Under the pieces are notes generated by a model. It searched no databases, was not told the origin of the DNA, and worked only from the letters and a program-made list of their open reading frames with translations. This document shows, in pieces, positions 53,907 through 64,000 of a stretch of DNA of 64,000 bases; positions within the stretch are counted from its first letter, which is position 1; each line of letters begins with the position of its first letter. The stretch is from NCBI RefSeq assembly GCF_000371805.1, contig NZ_AQUK01000001.1:558001-622000 (forward strand), read 5' to 3'. The position numbers and the translations under genes were made by a program. This stretch comes from Methanocaldococcus villosus KIN24-T80 (GTDB lineage: Archaea > AGJL01 > Methanococci > Methanococcales > Methanocaldococcaceae).

Positions 53907-55725
53907 AGAAATTTTATTAAAAGCTAAAAAATTAGGATTTTCTGATAAACAACTAGCACATTTGTTAAATCTTTCTGAAGAAGATGTTAGAAAATTGAGA
54001 AAAAAATATAATATCATCCCAGTTTATAAAATGGTTGATACCTGTGCTGCTGAGTTTGAAGCAAAAACTCCATATTACTACTCTACCTATGAAACAATCT
54101 TTTATGATGAACAGAATGAGAGTATTCCATCAGATAGGGAGAAGGTTATTATCCTTGGATCAGGCCCTATAAGGATTGGACAAGGGATAGAGTTTGATTA
54201 TTCAACTGTCCATGCAGTTCAGGCATTGAAAGAGATGGGGATAGAGGCTATAATAATAAATAACAATCCTGAAACTGTATCTACAGACTATGATACATCT
54301 GATAAGCTATATTTTGAACCTATAACCTTAGAAGATGTTTTAAATATTGTTGAGTTAGAAAGTAAGAGAGGAAAACTTTTAGGAGTTATAGTCCAATTTG
54401 GAGGACAAACAGCAATAAATTTAGCTATGAAACTGAAGAAAGCTAATGTAAATGTTCTTGGAACTGACCCAGAAAATATTAATAAAGCTGAAGATAGGGA
54501 AGAGTTTTCAAAACTTCTAAAAGACTTAGGAATTCCACAGGCTGAAGGAGGAACGGCATTTACAGAAGAAGAGGCATTAGAAATAGCTAGAAGAATAGGG
54601 TATCCTGTCCTTGTAAGGCCATCTTATGTACTTGGTGGAAGAGCTATGGAAATAGTTTATAATGAAGAAGATTTGAAAAGATATATAAAAGAAGCTGTTA
54701 AGGTTTCAGAAGAACATCCTGTTTTGATAGATAAATTTTTAGAAAATGCTATTGAATTAGATGTTGATGCAGTATCTGATGGAAAATCTGTTTTAATTGG
54801 GGCTATAATGGAACATATTGAAGAAGCTGGGGTTCATAGTGGAGATTCAGCCTGTGTAATTCCTCCACAAACTCTACCAAATGAGATAATAGATAAAATT
54901 ATTGATTATACAGCTAAATTAGCAAGAGCTCTTGAAATAAAAGGATTGTTAAATGTACAGTATGCTGTTAAAAATGGGAAAGTTTATGTGTTAGAAGCTA
55001 ATCCAAGAGCTTCAAGGACAGTGCCATATGTTAGTAAATCCGTTGGAATTCCATTAGCTAAATTAGCTACAAAAGTTATAATGGGAAAAAAGTTAGATGA
55101 GTTATTAAAAGATTATAATAATGTTGAAGAAGTTAAAGAAAATGTTTGGATAGCTAAACCAAAATATGTGTCAGTAAAAGAATCTGTATTTCCTTTCCAA
55201 AAACTACCAGGTGTTGATCCAGTTTTAGGACCTGAAATGAAATCTACAGGGGAAGCTATTGGTATAGATAAAGATTTTGGTTTAGCATATTACAAAGCTC
55301 AGCTTTCAGCTAATATGGAGTTACCAAAAATAGGAAATGTATTTATAAGTGTTAGAGATGAGGACAAGAAAGAGATTATAGATATAGCAAAAAAGTTGCA
55401 TGAATTAGGATTTAAGATTTATGCTACTAGAGGAACCACTAAGGTTTTAAGAGAGCATGGAATTGATACTATAGAAGTTAAGAAGATATCTGAAAGTAGA
55501 GATGATAATATATTAAAATTAATGAAAGAAGGAAAAATAGATTTAATTATAAACACTTCATCTGGTAGAAAAGCTAGATCTGATGGGTATTATATTAGAA
55601 GAATGGCAGTTGATTTAAATATTCCATATATAACAACAATCCCAGGAGCTAAAGCTGCTGTTAAAGCTATAGAAGCTATAAGAAAAGGTAAGTTGAATGT
55701 TTATTCATTAGATGAACTTATTTAA
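53896..55725 (+). CDS. carB: Carbamoyl-phosphate synthase large subunit, C-terminal half
   Basis: The 609-residue protein starts with the rest of the oligomerisation domain ([22 protein letters not shown]), then the carbamate-phosphorylating ATP-grasp half ([52 protein letters not shown]). A C-terminal MGS-like allosteric domain follows ([35 protein letters not shown]). Its ATG follows GGTGAAAGATT inside the first gene. The split of carB is typical of this family. Confidence 0.96.
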   Translation: MEIKEILLKAKKLGFSDKQLAHLLNLSEEDVRKLRKKYNIIPVYKMVDTCAAEFEAKTPYYYSTYETIFYDEQNESIPSDREKVIILGSGPIRIGQGIEFDYSTVHAVQALKEMGIEAIIINNNPETVSTDYDTSDKLYFEPITLEDVLNIVELESKRGKLLGVIVQFGGQTAINLAMKLKKANVNVLGTDPENINKAEDREEFSKLLKDLGIPQAEGGTAFTEEEALEIARRIGYPVLVRPSYVLGGRAMEIVYNEEDLKRYIKEAVKVSEEHPVLIDKFLENAIELDVDAVSDGKSVLIGAIMEHIEEAGVHSGDSACVIPPQTLPNEIIDKIIDYTAKLARALEIKGLLNVQYAVKNGKVYVLEANPRASRTVPYVSKSVGIPLAKLATKVIMGKKLDELLKDYNNVEEVKENVWIAKPKYVSVKESVFPFQKLPGVDPVLGPEMKSTGEAIGIDKDFGLAYYKAQLSANMELPKIGNVFISVRDEDKKEIIDIAKKLHELGFKIYATRGTTKVLREHGIDTIEVKKISESRDDNILKLMKEGKIDLIINTSSGRKARSDGYYIRRMAVDLNIPYITTIPGAKAAVKAIEAIRKGKLNVYSLDELI

Positions 55726-56017
55726 CTTTTTTTAATTCTTTTAAATGTTTAAAAGCATTTTCTTCCAATTTTTTTGCAAGATTTTTATGAACCCCTTCTA
55801 AATTTTTTGAAAGATGATAAGCTATACATGATGCTAATAGTAAAATAGCTATTTTCTGTTCATCTTTCAGTCTATGTATATGATGAGGCTTAATATCTAA
55901 ACTTTCATAAATACTTAAAAGTTCTTTACATTTTTCATCCAAATGACTGTTTAATGTTAGCTCCTTAGTAACATATACAAAAAATTGATGTAATTTCATC
56001 AAATCTTCTTTATGCAT
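55718..56017 (-). CDS. UPF0058 family protein
   Basis: The 99-residue all-helical protein matches the archaeal UPF0058 pattern: MHKEDLMKLHQFFVYVTKEL at the start and the HHIHRLKDEQKIAILLLASCIA histidine-containing segment. Function is unknown. ATG 56017 has GTGAT 4 nt upstream; longer reading to 56044 would overlap cobT. The 3' end overlaps carB by 8 bp. Confidence 0.8.
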   Translation of the reverse strand: MHKEDLMKLHQFFVYVTKELTLNSHLDEKCKELLSIYESLDIKPHHIHRLKDEQKIAILLLASCIAYHLSKNLEGVHKNLAKKLEENAFKHLKELKKVK

Positions 56018-56033
56018 AACAATCACTAAAAAT

Positions 56034-57059
56034 CTATTGTCCATACCATTTTTTAAAATTATTCTCTATAAACTCCCTAATTCTTTTAGGGTTTAAATTG
56101 TTAGCAATACTATATACACTAACTCCTCCAGCTCCAACACCTTCTTTTACAGCCCCTTCACAATATTTTCTTAGCCCCAATAACCTTGAATTTTCAAAAT
56201 CAAATTTAGCTGCATAAATGGGAATATCTGCTATCTGCTCCACCAAACCTATTAAATCTGAATTTTTATCATTAATAACAAATTCTGTTGTTGCTATAGC
56301 TATTTTATCCAAATCATTATAAATTTCTTTTATAACTGCTAAAACAGCAGCCATTTGTGTTCCTCCAGCCAATATAACAGGTTTTCTTCTTTTTAAAAAA
56401 TTAACTGCTAAGGCTGCAGCAACAGGCATCATCTTATCTCCAACAGCATTTAAGATGTCAAAGACATTATTTGATTTAGCCCTTTTTAAACCTTTTCTAA
56501 CTATCTCTAACTTTAACTCATGAGGGTTATTTATAGATCCTGAGCTAACCTTCCCCTCTGCATCATAACCTAAACCTAAAAGAACCCCTAAAGCTGTTGT
56601 TGTCCCACCTGGGACAGATTCTCCTATAATTAATAATTCAGCATCTAAATTATTAGCTAAATTATATGCTTTATTATACAAAAGCTTAGAATTTTCCATT
56701 GCTTTGCCTTCTTCAATTCTTCCTGTTGGTTTTTTATCTATCTCTATATATGGAATTTTTGGCTTAATAAAGGCTCCTGCATCTATATGAAGATTCTTTA
56801 TATTTTTTAATTCAACACAAGCCCTTGTTATTACTGCTGGAGAGGGGGAGAAAGAGGAGTCAACAGGAGGAGTTTTTAAAGTTAATGTTTTACCAAAAAA
56901 CACTAGCTCAACATCCAAAGCAGGAGTGTATTTTATAAAATCTTTATGTACTCCTGAAATTGGATAATGAAGTGTAGTTTCTATTGAAGAGATAACACAG
57001 ATAAAAAGTGCATCTTTCTTTATCTCCTCTATAAACCCATTATCATTAATTCTTATCAT
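56034..57059 (-). CDS. cobT: CobT-like nicotinate-nucleotide:base phosphoribosyltransferase
   Basis: The 341-residue protein matches the archaeal CobT-like group (UPF0284): GESVPGGTTTALGVLLGLGYDAEGKVSSG, LNAVGDKMMPVAAALA and ILAGGTQMAAVLAVI. The expected role is activation of the lower ligand base of cobamides. This group is shorter than and divergent from bacterial CobT, so the exact base is unproven. Stop is 16 bp from UPF0058 and start is 4 bp from fae-hps. Confidence 0.82.
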   Translation of the reverse strand: MIRINDNGFIEEIKKDALFICVISSIETTLHYPISGVHKDFIKYTPALDVELVFFGKTLTLKTPPVDSSFSPSPAVITRACVELKNIKNLHIDAGAFIKPKIPYIEIDKKPTGRIEEGKAMENSKLLYNKAYNLANNLDAELLIIGESVPGGTTTALGVLLGLGYDAEGKVSSGSINNPHELKLEIVRKGLKRAKSNNVFDILNAVGDKMMPVAAALAVNFLKRRKPVILAGGTQMAAVLAVIKEIYNDLDKIAIATTEFVINDKNSDLIGLVEQIADIPIYAAKFDFENSRLLGLRKYCEGAVKEGVGAGGVSVYSIANNLNPKRIREFIENNFKKWYGQ

Positions 57060-57063
57060 AATT

Positions 57064-58182
57064 TCACTTAAAACTATAATTTAAGTCTTCATCTTCATCA
57101 TAGTAAAGCCTGTAAGTATCAATATCATACCCCATTTTATTCAAAAAAGCTCTTATCATTCTTGAAGGGTCTTTAGACTTTGTTATTGCTCTACCTACAA
57201 TGAGAATATGGTAATTCTTAATTAACTCATCTATATTTTCCAAACCTACTCCACCAGCTATAGCTAATTTACCCTCTTTAAAACTCCAACTCTTTTTTAT
57301 TCCAAAACTTTCCTCATCAATTCCCCTATGTAGGACAATAACATCAGGTTTTATTTCTAAGCTATTATATAACATTTCTATATTATCAACATTTAAAGTG
57401 TCTAAATAACTCATCAATCCACATTTTTGGCATTCATGGAGGGCTTTTAATATTGTAGCCTTTGGGGCTAAGGCAGAGATGACTACAGCATTTGCAGTAT
57501 ATTCAAAAGCTAATCTAACCTCAACTCTACCAGTATCTAATGTCTTTAAATCAGCAACAATAAATCCATCAAAATATTCTCTTATATGTTCTATAACCTC
57601 TAATCCAAATCTCTTTATTAATGGAGTTCCTGCCTCTAAGATAAGGTGATCACTCTTTGGTAGTGTTTCCAATATCATATCTAAATTTTCTAAAGATGGA
57701 ACATCCAATGCTACCTGTAGATATGGTGGATTTTCCAATCTATCATCTCTAAAACCTACTAATGGGTGTATAGCCCTAAACTTCTCATTTTTAACTTTCT
57801 CCATAGGTGGATATTCATTTATTGCCCTATTTATAGCCAATCTTGTAGCAGCATAGTATTGATGAAATAGCTTTCTTTTACTAATCATTGTTAATGGCTC
57901 TTCAGGGACATTGACAGTCACCAATATTTTTAAATTTTCATCTAAATCCATATCAGCAACAGCTTTTGCTACAGCAAATTGGATAACCCCATTAAATAAC
58001 TCTTCTTGTATGTTATTCAAATTACCTCTTGGAATTACTAAAGTTAGAGGTTTAACAATTAAATTAGGCCTTAAATTAGCTAAAATACCATTACCTCTTG
58101 AAAGAGCATTAGAAAAAACTATATCATCAACTAATGAGGCTATTACACTTGCATTATTAAATGTAGCTTCACCAAATTTCAT
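57064..58182 (-). CDS. Fae-Hps fusion: formaldehyde-activating-enzyme-like and 3-hexulose-6-phosphate synthase
   Basis: Residues 1-160 are the Fae part and 161-372 the Hps TIM barrel. Hps is intact: YLQVALDVPSLE, LEAGTPLIKRFG, VADLKTLDTGRVEVRLAF and the phosphate-binding GGVGLENI. It interconverts hexulose 6-phosphate and ribulose 5-phosphate plus formaldehyde, the archaeal route to pentoses. The Fae part starts KFGEATFNNASVIASLVDD, where the family has GEALxGxGNEVAHIDLIIG. The catalytic histidine seems absent and the segment around RPNLIVKPLTLVIPRG is shortened. ATG 58182 has GTGAT 4 nt before it. Confidence 0.88.
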   Translation of the reverse strand: MKFGEATFNNASVIASLVDDIVFSNALSRGNGILANLRPNLIVKPLTLVIPRGNLNNIQEELFNGVIQFAVAKAVADMDLDENLKILVTVNVPEEPLTMISKRKLFHQYYAATRLAINRAINEYPPMEKVKNEKFRAIHPLVGFRDDRLENPPYLQVALDVPSLENLDMILETLPKSDHLILEAGTPLIKRFGLEVIEHIREYFDGFIVADLKTLDTGRVEVRLAFEYTANAVVISALAPKATILKALHECQKCGLMSYLDTLNVDNIEMLYNSLEIKPDVIVLHRGIDEESFGIKKSWSFKEGKLAIAGGVGLENIDELIKNYHILIVGRAITKSKDPSRMIRAFLNKMGYDIDTYRLYYDEDEDLNYSFK

Positions 58183-58200
58183 TTCCATCACAAAAAATTT

Positions 58201-58929
58201 TTATTTGAGTTTGAGAACCTTATCATGGTAAACTATAATTCCATTATCAGTTATTTCAAATGGATGTCTTCTTAATGAATGGCTTGTTCCTCTCATTTTC
58301 CAAACAATCAAACTTCTCTTTAGCTCCCCATCAACTTCATCTAAATCTAATCTAATAATCCCATCAACAGCATGTTCTACTCCAGGTCCTCCAAAACCTC
58401 TTTCTCCAACAGATATTTGGGATGTAAAGATAGCTGTGCAGCCTAGTCCTGCAATCACTCTCTTTAATAGAAAAACTGTTCTTCTTGCCATCATTGGTTT
58501 ATTTATATACAATGTTGTAACAGAATCTATCCCTATTCTCTTAGCTGAAATATCATTAATAGCCTGTTTTAAAACATCTATCAATTCTCTTTCATCAGTA
58601 GGATCATTAACAACATATCTCTCCCTCTTAGCTGCAGCACCTATACCATAGGTAAAGGCATCAATTATAGCAAATTTTCCTTCTTCCTCTAACTTTTTCA
58701 CATCCCATCCAAACTGTTTCATATTCTCTCTAACTTGTACTGGATGTTCTTCTAAGGCTATTAGCACAGCAGGTTCATTAAATTCAGTGACACCTTTATA
58801 TAAAAACTGCTGGCAGAATATAGACTTCCCAGTCCCCGGACCTCCAGAAAGGAGAACTACATTTCTTTCAGGAATACCTCCATGTAATATCTCATCCATT
58901 CCAGGAATTCCAGTTTTTACTCTTTTCAT
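58201..58929 (-). CDS. KaiC-like RecA-superfamily ATPase, single domain
   Basis: The 242-residue ATPase has [21 protein letters not shown], Walker [16 protein letters not shown], the paired glutamates in ALEEHP, and a Walker B-like [13 protein letters not shown]-terminal block [17 protein letters not shown] is typical of archaeal KaiC-like proteins. Roles proposed are signalling or recombination-linked; none is shown here. It follows a small unknown gene after 10 bp and is in one operon with fae-hps. Confidence 0.88.
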   Translation of the reverse strand: MKRVKTGIPGMDEILHGGIPERNVVLLSGGPGTGKSIFCQQFLYKGVTEFNEPAVLIALEEHPVQVRENMKQFGWDVKKLEEEGKFAIIDAFTYGIGAAAKRERYVVNDPTDERELIDVLKQAINDISAKRIGIDSVTTLYINKPMMARRTVFLLKRVIAGLGCTAIFTSQISVGERGFGGPGVEHAVDGIIRLDLDEVDGELKRSLIVWKMRGTSHSLRRHPFEITDNGIIVYHDKVLKLK

Positions 58930-58939
58930 AATATCACCT

Positions 58940-59236
58940 TTATTTTTCTTCTACAAACTCTTTAAACTTGCTCACATCTATTTTCTTATCAGGGATATCA
59001 TCCACAAACATCAGTGATCCAATAACTTCAATACCACAAATCTTCTCTGGATTTAATACAAGAAACTTTTTTTCATCAATATTCCAAACTAAGATAGCAT
59101 CCTTTTTTCCAGTCCAAATATATTTGTATAAACTATTCTTTAAATAAATGACTGCATCAATATCAAACTCACCCTCTATATAACTACCATCAAAGAAAAT
59201 TCTAACATGCAATTTTCCTGTCTTTTTCTTGACCAT
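58940..59236 (-). CDS. Conserved small protein of unknown function
   Basis: The 98-residue protein is mostly beta with a basic start ([22 protein letters not shown]) and an aspartate-rich end ([16 protein letters not shown]). It may be a small barrel. No family is recognised. I chose ATG 59236, 4 nt after GGTGA; an adjacent ATG at 59239 is too close. It is 10 bp upstream of the KaiC-like gene and may be its partner. Confidence 0.65.
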   Translation of the reverse strand: MVKKKTGKLHVRIFFDGSYIEGEFDIDAVIYLKNSLYKYIWTGKKDAILVWNIDEKKFLVLNPEKICGIEVIGSLMFVDDIPDKKIDVSKFKEFVEEK

Positions 59237-59308
59237 CATTTCACCACAAATATTAAAATTTTAAAATTAAAAAGTATAAATAGTTTATTAAAAATTATGT
59301 GTGAGAAT

Positions 59309-59848
59309 ATGATAAAGTTACTTTATAAAGGAGAATTGATTAGAGAAGGAGGAATTATAAAGAAAGCTTCTTCATCATCTACCTTTATCTCTACAGAGAA
59401 ACATAACATATTAGTTGACACTTCCACTAAGGATAAGCTAAAAATAATATTAAAAAATCTCCCTGTCAAACCTGATGAGATTGATGTTATTATCAACACA
59501 CATTCTCACTATGATCATGTAGAGAATAATGATTTCTTTAAAGAGGCTACTGTTTATGGCTCTCCAAAAGAAGGAAGTTATTTTGAGGACTATAAAAAAT
59601 TAAAAGATAAAGAAATAGAAATCATTGAAACTCCTGGGCATACATATGGATCAATATCAGTTATATACAAGGATTATATAATTGTTGGTGATGCATCACC
59701 ACTTAAAGATAATATATTAAAACTCATTCCTCCAAGGGTAAATGTAGATGAAAATTTAGCCTTAAAGAGCTTGATTAAAATAAGAAAATTGAAGAAAAAT
59801 GTCATTACAGGACATGATGGGTGTGTGAAATATTCTAATTTTTGGTGA
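59309..59848 (+). CDS. Small metallo-beta-lactamase-fold hydrolase
   Basis: The 179-residue protein has the metal motif INTHSHYDHVEN (HxHxDH), then ETPGHTYGSISVIY and VGDASP, and the last histidine in ITGHDGCVKY. The substrate is unknown. ATG 59309 follows GTGAG; reading further up to 59207 would overlap the divergent gene and lacks a site. It is followed by serB after 5 bp. Confidence 0.87.
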   Translation: MIKLLYKGELIREGGIIKKASSSSTFISTEKHNILVDTSTKDKLKIILKNLPVKPDEIDVIINTHSHYDHVENNDFFKEATVYGSPKEGSYFEDYKKLKDKEIEIIETPGHTYGSISVIYKDYIIVGDASPLKDNILKLIPPRVNVDENLALKSLIKIRKLKKNVITGHDGCVKYSNFW

Positions 59849-59853
59849 GTATG

Positions 59854-60477
59854 ATGAAAAAGCTTGTTGTGTTTGATTTTGATAGCACACTTATAGAAAA
59901 TGAAACTATTGATGAACTGGCTAAAGAAGCTAATAAAGAGGAGGAAATTAAAGAAATCACAAAAAAAGCTATGAATGGAGAGATAGATTTTAAAGAAGCT
60001 TTAAAAAAGAGAGTTTCTCTTTTAAAGGGATTACCAATAGAAAAAGTAGAAAATGCTATAAATAGGCTTAAGCTAACAAATGGGGCTGAAGAAACAATAA
60101 AAGAGCTGAAAAATAGAGGCTATAAAGTGGCTGTTGTAAGTGGTGGTTTTGATATAGCAATAAATAAATTTAAATATCTTGACTTTGATTATATCTTTGC
60201 TAATAAGTTAATATTTAAAGATAATAAATTAACTGGAGAGGTTATTGGAAAGGTTTTAGATAACACATCAAAAGGTAAAATTATAGAAGAGGTTGCTAAG
60301 AAAGAAAATATTCCTTTAAAAAATATTATAGTTGTTGCTGATGGAGCTAATGATGTCAGTATGTTTGAAAAAGCTGGACTTAAGATAGCTTTTTGTGCAA
60401 AACCTATTTTAAAAAAGAAAGCAGATGTGATTATTGAAAAAAGAGATCTTAGAGAAGTTTTAAAATTTATAAAGTGA
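59854..60477 (+). CDS. serB: Phosphoserine phosphatase
   Basis: The 207-residue HAD enzyme releases serine from phosphoserine. Motif I is [18 protein letters not shown], motif [11 protein letters not shown], motif III has the lysine in TSKGKII, and motif IV is [16 protein letters not shown]. The cap is small and helical as in SerB. The ATG at 59854 is 5 nt after GGTGA; the ATG at 59851 is almost equally possible. polC starts 5 bp after the stop. Confidence 0.92.
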   Translation: MKKLVVFDFDSTLIENETIDELAKEANKEEEIKEITKKAMNGEIDFKEALKKRVSLLKGLPIEKVENAINRLKLTNGAEETIKELKNRGYKVAVVSGGFDIAINKFKYLDFDYIFANKLIFKDNKLTGEVIGKVLDNTSKGKIIEEVAKKENIPLKNIIVVADGANDVSMFEKAGLKIAFCAKPILKKKADVIIEKRDLREVLKFIK

Positions 60478-60482
60478 TGACT

Positions 60483-63400
60483 ATGGTAGAATGTTCAGAG
60501 AGAATGAAGAAATATTTTGATAATATTGTCAAAGAAGTTGAAAAAATTTACAGAATAGCTGAAGAGTGTAGAAAACTTGGTTTAGATCCTTGTGACTATG
60601 TAGAAATTCCATTAGCAACAGACATGGCTGGAAGGGTAGAAGGGTTAGTAGGACCAAAGGGTGTAGCTGAGAGAATTAGAGAGCTTGTTAAAGAGTTTGG
60701 AAAAGAAGAAGCTGCATTAAAAATAGCTGAGGAAATAATAGAAGGAAAATTTGGTAAATTTGATAGAGAAAAAGCTGCTGAACAGGCTGTTAGAACTGCT
60801 TTAGCTGTATTAACTGAGGGGATTGTAGCTGCACCATTAGAAGGTATTGCAGATGTTAAAATAAAGAAGAATCATGATGGTTCTGAATATTTAGCTATAT
60901 ATTATGCAGGACCAATAAGAAGTTCTGGAGGTACTGCACAAGCTCTATCTGTTTTAGTAGGAGATTTTGTTAGAAAAGCCCTAAAATTAGATAGATATAA
61001 ACCTACTGAAGATGAAATAGAAAGATATGTAGAGGAAGTTGAATTATATTTATCAGAGGTTGGGTCTTTTCAATATACACCAACAGCAGATGAAATTAGA
61101 AAAGCTGTTAGAAACATACCTATAGAAATTACTGGAGAAGCTACTGATGATGTTGAAGTTTCTGGGCATAGGGATTTAGAGAGAGTAGAAACAAATCAAC
61201 TAAGAGGAGGGGCTTTATTAGTTTTGGTAGAAGGAGTTTTATTAAAAGCTCCAAAACTGCTAAAATATATTGATAAGCTAAATGTTGAAGGATGGGATTG
61301 GTTAAAAGAGTTTGTTAATAAAGAAGAAGAAAAAGAGGAAGAAGATGAAGAGGAAATTGAAGATGAAGATATAAATTTAAAATATTGGAGAGATGTCAAT
61401 ATAGAAGCTAATAAAAAGTATATAAGTGAAGTTATAGCAGGTAGACCTGTCTTTTCTCACCCTTCAAGAATTGGAGGATTTAGATTAAGATATGGAAGAG
61501 CAAGAAACACAGGTTTTGCAGCTCAGGGGTTTCATCCAGCCCTTATGTATTTAGTTGATGAATTTATAGCCATTGGTACCCAGCTAAAAACTGAAAGGCC
61601 GGGAAAGGGAACATGTGCAATGCCTGTTGATAGTATAGAAGGACCAATTGTTAGGTTGAAAAATGGTGATGTTATTAGAGTAGAAACTGTGGAACAAGCT
61701 TTGAATGTTAGAGATAAGGTAGATAAGATATTATTTTTAGGAGATGTTTTAGTTAATTATGGTGACTTCTTAGAGAACAACCATCCACTAATTCCAAGCT
61801 GTTGGTGTGAAGAGTGGTTTGAAGAGATTTTAAAAAGTAAGGGAATAAAGTATGATAGAGAGTTTATAAAAAATCCAAAGCCTGAAGATGCTGTAAAATT
61901 TGCTTTAGAAACTAAAACTCCTTTACATCCAAGATTTACATATAGATGGCATGATGTTAGTAAAGAAGACATAATAAAGCTAAGAAAATGGTTATTAAAA
62001 GGAGAAGAGGGCTATTATAAAAATGAGAAAGTTTGGATTGTAGAAAAATCTAAGGAAAAAGAAATATTGGAGAATATAGGATGTCCTCATTTGGTAAGAG
62101 ATAATAAGATTATTATAAGAGAATATTACCCACTACTCTACAGCTTAGGTTATGATGTTGAAAATAAAAGAGATCTTTTTAATGAAGATGATGTAAAAAA
62201 TGCTAAAAATTCTATGCATTTAATTAATATAATGGCCCCTTTTGAAGTTAGAAGAAACACTTATGTCTATGTAGGAGCAAGAATGGGTAGGCCAGAAAAA
62301 GCTGCTCCTAGAAAAATGAAACCTCCAGTAAATGGTCTATTTCCAATAGGTAATGCTGGGGGGTTAGTAAGGTTAATAAATAAAGCTGTTGAGGAGAATA
62401 ACACTGACAGTATAGAGGTGTCATATGGTATTTGTAAGTGTGGTAAGATATCATTATATAGAGTCTGCCCATACTGTGGTAGAAGAGTAGAGCTCAATAG
62501 ATATGGAAAAATTGTAGCTCCTTTAAAAGATTATTGGTTCATGGCATTAAAAAGATTAAAAATAAATAAACCTGGAGATGTTAAATGTATTAAAGGAATG
62601 ACATCTAAAAAGAAGATTGTTGAGCCATTAGAAAAAGCTATATTAAGAGCTATGCATGAAGTTTATGTATTTAAAGATGGAACAGCAAGATTTGATACTA
62701 CAGATGTTCCAATAACACACTTTAAACCTAAAGAAATTAATGTAAGTGTAGAAAAATTGAAAGAATTGGGGTATGATAGAGATATTTATGGAAATCCTTT
62801 AACAAGTGAAGACCAAATATTAGAGTTGAAACCTCAAGATATTATTATCCCAGAAGCATGTGCTGAATATTTTGTAAGAGTGGCCAATTTTATAGATGAT
62901 CTATTAGAAAAGTTTTATAATAAAGAGAGGTTCTACAATATTAAGAAAAAAGAAGATTTAATAGGCCATTTAGTTATTGGATTAGCTCCACACACATCAG
63001 CAGGGATGGTTGGAAGGATTATTGGATATGTTAAAGCTAATGTTTGTTATGCTCATCCATATTTCCATGCTGCTAAAAGAAGAAATTGCTTTACAAAAGA
63101 TACAAGGGTGTTAGTTAATATAGATGGGGATGTAAAGAGAGTTACATTTGAGGAATTGTATAATTTATTTGAAGATGAGAGTTATGAAAATTTTGCATAT
63201 ATAAGGAAAAAACCTAAAAAAGATATAAAAGTTTATTCATTTGATATAAAAAATAAAAAGGTAGTTTTAACTGAAATAGAGGAAGTTATAAAAGCAAAAT
63301 CCCCAAATCACTTATTAAAATTTATACTAGAAACTGGAAGAGAGTTTGTAACTACACATGATCATCCAGTTTTAGTTTATAAAGATAATAAATTTGTTGA

Positions 63401-64000
63401 AAAAAAGGCTATAGAGGTAGAAGAAGGAGATCTTATATTAATACCTAAAATAGAATTTCAAGAAGATGATATTAAGGAAATTGATTTATTAGAAAAATTA
63501 TTAAAAGAGGAGTTTAAAGATTTATGGGAAATGGTAGAGATTGAAGGATTAGAGAAGTGGTTGAATATAAATAAAAAGAAAATCTCTTTAAGTGAGCTTT
63601 TAAAGATATTGTCAGACTATAATTTATCAATCGCAGATGTTCCAAAAGATTGTTATCTAATAATTAAAGATGAGAAGATTAAGAGAGTTGTAGATATAGA
63701 ATCATTACTAAAAATAATAGGCCATATAGTTAAAGGAGATAAATCAAATCTTATATTAAGAAGATTGTTTAAAATTGAAGAAGGTAGGATTCCATCATTT
63801 ATATTTAAATTACCAAAAGAAAGAATAAAATTGTTTATATCTACACTATTTTCTAATGGAAGAATTAAATGTAAAAATAAGATGTTATTAGAAGATATTG
63901 ATTTATTATTAAATAGATTAGGTATAATAAGCTCTTGGGAGGATGGAGAGCTTATATTAACAGATAAAGTAAAAAAGCTGAATTTTGGATGGGTTTTGGC
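60483..64000 (+). CDS. polC: DNA polymerase D large subunit DP2, with intein (3' truncated)
   Basis: The ATG at 60483 has GTGAT 4 nt before it. The visible 1172 codons hold DP2 blocks: [13 protein letters not shown]-like [58 protein letters not shown], a zinc-binding [18 protein letters not shown] (about residue 650) and [10 protein letters not shown] leading to the metal-binding catalytic motif. At that point an intein begins (63087). An acidic low-complexity stretch ([16 protein letters not shown], about residue 280) is present. With DP1 this is the archaeal replicative polymerase. The 3' part and C-extein lie outside the window. Confidence 0.96.
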   Translation, partial: MVECSERMKKYFDNIVKEVEKIYRIAEECRKLGLDPCDYVEIPLATDMAGRVEGLVGPKGVAERIRELVKEFGKEEAALKIAEEIIEGKFGKFDREKAAEQAVRTALAVLTEGIVAAPLEGIADVKIKKNHDGSEYLAIYYAGPIRSSGGTAQALSVLVGDFVRKALKLDRYKPTEDEIERYVEEVELYLSEVGSFQYTPTADEIRKAVRNIPIEITGEATDDVEVSGHRDLERVETNQLRGGALLVLVEGVLLKAPKLLKYIDKLNVEGWDWLKEFVNKEEEKEEEDEEEIEDEDINLKYWRDVNIEANKKYISEVIAGRPVFSHPSRIGGFRLRYGRARNTGFAAQGFHPALMYLVDEFIAIGTQLKTERPGKGTCAMPVDSIEGPIVRLKNGDVIRVETVEQALNVRDKVDKILFLGDVLVNYGDFLENNHPLIPSCWCEEWFEEILKSKGIKYDREFIKNPKPEDAVKFALETKTPLHPRFTYRWHDVSKEDIIKLRKWLLKGEEGYYKNEKVWIVEKSKEKEILENIGCPHLVRDNKIIIREYYPLLYSLGYDVENKRDLFNEDDVKNAKNSMHLINIMAPFEVRRNTYVYVGARMGRPEKAAPRKMKPPVNGLFPIGNAGGLVRLINKAVEENNTDSIEVSYGICKCGKISLYRVCPYCGRRVELNRYGKIVAPLKDYWFMALKRLKINKPGDVKCIKGMTSKKKIVEPLEKAILRAMHEVYVFKDGTARFDTTDVPITHFKPKEINVSVEKLKELGYDRDIYGNPLTSEDQILELKPQDIIIPEACAEYFVRVANFIDDLLEKFYNKERFYNIKKKEDLIGHLVIGLAPHTSAGMVGRIIGYVKANVCYAHPYFHAAKRRNCFTKDTRVLVNIDGDVKRVTFEELYNLFEDESYENFAYIRKKPKKDIKVYSFDIKNKKVVLTEIEEVIKAKSPNHLLKFILETGREFVTTHDHPVLVYKDNKFVEKKAIEVEEGDLILIPKIEFQEDDIKEIDLLEKLLKEEFKDLWEMVEIEGLEKWLNINKKKISLSELLKILSDYNLSIADVPKDCYLIIKDEKIKRVVDIESLLKIIGHIVKGDKSNLILRRLFKIEEGRIPSFIFKLPKERIKLFISTLFSNGRIKCKNKMLLEDIDLLLNRLGIISSWEDGELILTDKVKKLNFGWVL
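63087..64000 (+). mobile_element. Intein in DP2 at the NCDGDED site, homing endonuclease decayed (3' truncated)
   Basis: The extein breaks after AAKRRN, where DP2 should read CDGDED. Instead [20 protein letters not shown] follows, a block A intein start with Cys1 (residue 869 of the precursor). Block B is [12 protein letters not shown] about 88 residues later. About 304 intein residues are visible and the C-terminal splice junction is beyond the edge. A region like the second half of LAGLIDADG endonucleases ([16 protein letters not shown] then STLFSNGRI) is recognisable, but the acidic residues are lost. Pyrococcus DP2 inteins sit at the same point, as I recall. Confidence 0.88.

Noticed and set aside
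61196-62497. Three antisense frames within polC
   Set aside because: The DP2 frame is continuous and conserved; the reverse frames are low-complexity.

Overview
The window is archaeal and comes from a hyperthermophilic, hydrogenotrophic methanogen, most likely in the Methanocaldococcaceae (Methanocaldococcus or Methanotorris type). The coding DNA is very AT-rich, while the structural RNAs (SRP RNA, tRNA) are strongly GC-rich, as expected of a hyperthermophile. Gene content is diagnostic: two genes of coenzyme F430 synthesis (cfbB, cfbC), methyl-coenzyme M reductase activation component A2 (atwA), membrane subunits of the Ehb energy-converting hydrogenase, a methanogen homoaconitase small subunit, archaeal riboflavin synthase, archaeal IMP cyclohydrolase, a split carB, an Fae-Hps fusion and the DP2 subunit of DNA polymerase D. 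Translation starts follow a consistent rule: GGTGA or GTGAT, then about 4 nt, then ATG/GTG/TTG. I used this to move many starts downstream of the longest reading frame.

Layout. 1-4895 (+): glycogen/starch hydrolysis (GH15, GH57), phosphoglycerate mutase, an unknown small protein and a HAD phosphatase. 4873-9682 (-): DUF92 membrane protein, tRNA-Arg, thiI, cbiC, gltX, bioD. 9792-14950 (-): ribC, then a metal-chelate/corrinoid ABC transporter whose operon also holds cfbC and a methyltransferase. 15028-17732 (+): SRP RNA, phosphodiesterase, ferredoxin, purO and two unknown genes. 17733-22187 (-): prs, argS, hacB, unknown, aconitase X. 22249-30033 is mostly (+): radical SAM protein, (aroD on -), EF-Tu-like protein without a GTPase site, PRC-barrel, thyA, DUF211, engB, smc.

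30040-31851 is the only accessory region: a small winged-helix-like protein, a 12-codon ORF with a strong promoter and Shine-Dalgarno, a decayed gene whose start lies in a CRISPR repeat, and an 8-repeat CRISPR array read on the minus strand with its leader to the right. There are no cas genes here.

31852-37703 (-): a Liv-type ABC importer operon with an MFS transporter gene inside it. 37801-41242 (+): cfbB, pcm, a DUF364-type protein, FKBP. Then hisD (-), a SWIM zinc-finger protein (+), Ehb subunits (+) interrupted by antisense tmk, an archaeosortase read in two frames, and an NSUN-type RNA methyltransferase. 47080-52300 (-): a chain of overlapping genes: dihydropteroate-synthase-like, aspartate dehydrogenase, zinc ribbon, coaBC, atwA. 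52476-55725 (+): the two halves of carB, adjacent and overlapping. 55718-59236 (-): UPF0058, cobT-like, fae-hps, KaiC-like ATPase, unknown. 59309-64000 (+): beta-lactamase-fold protein, serB, and the start of polC (DP2), interrupted by an intein that continues past the window edge.

The observations I rate highest are the archaeosortase gene with a -1 frameshift exactly at a canonical slippery heptamer, the decayed gene between the CRISPR array and its terminal degenerate repeat, a shared operator-like element ahead of two scattered ehb genes, the DP2 intein with a decayed homing endonuclease, and an Fae domain that seems to lack its catalytic histidine.
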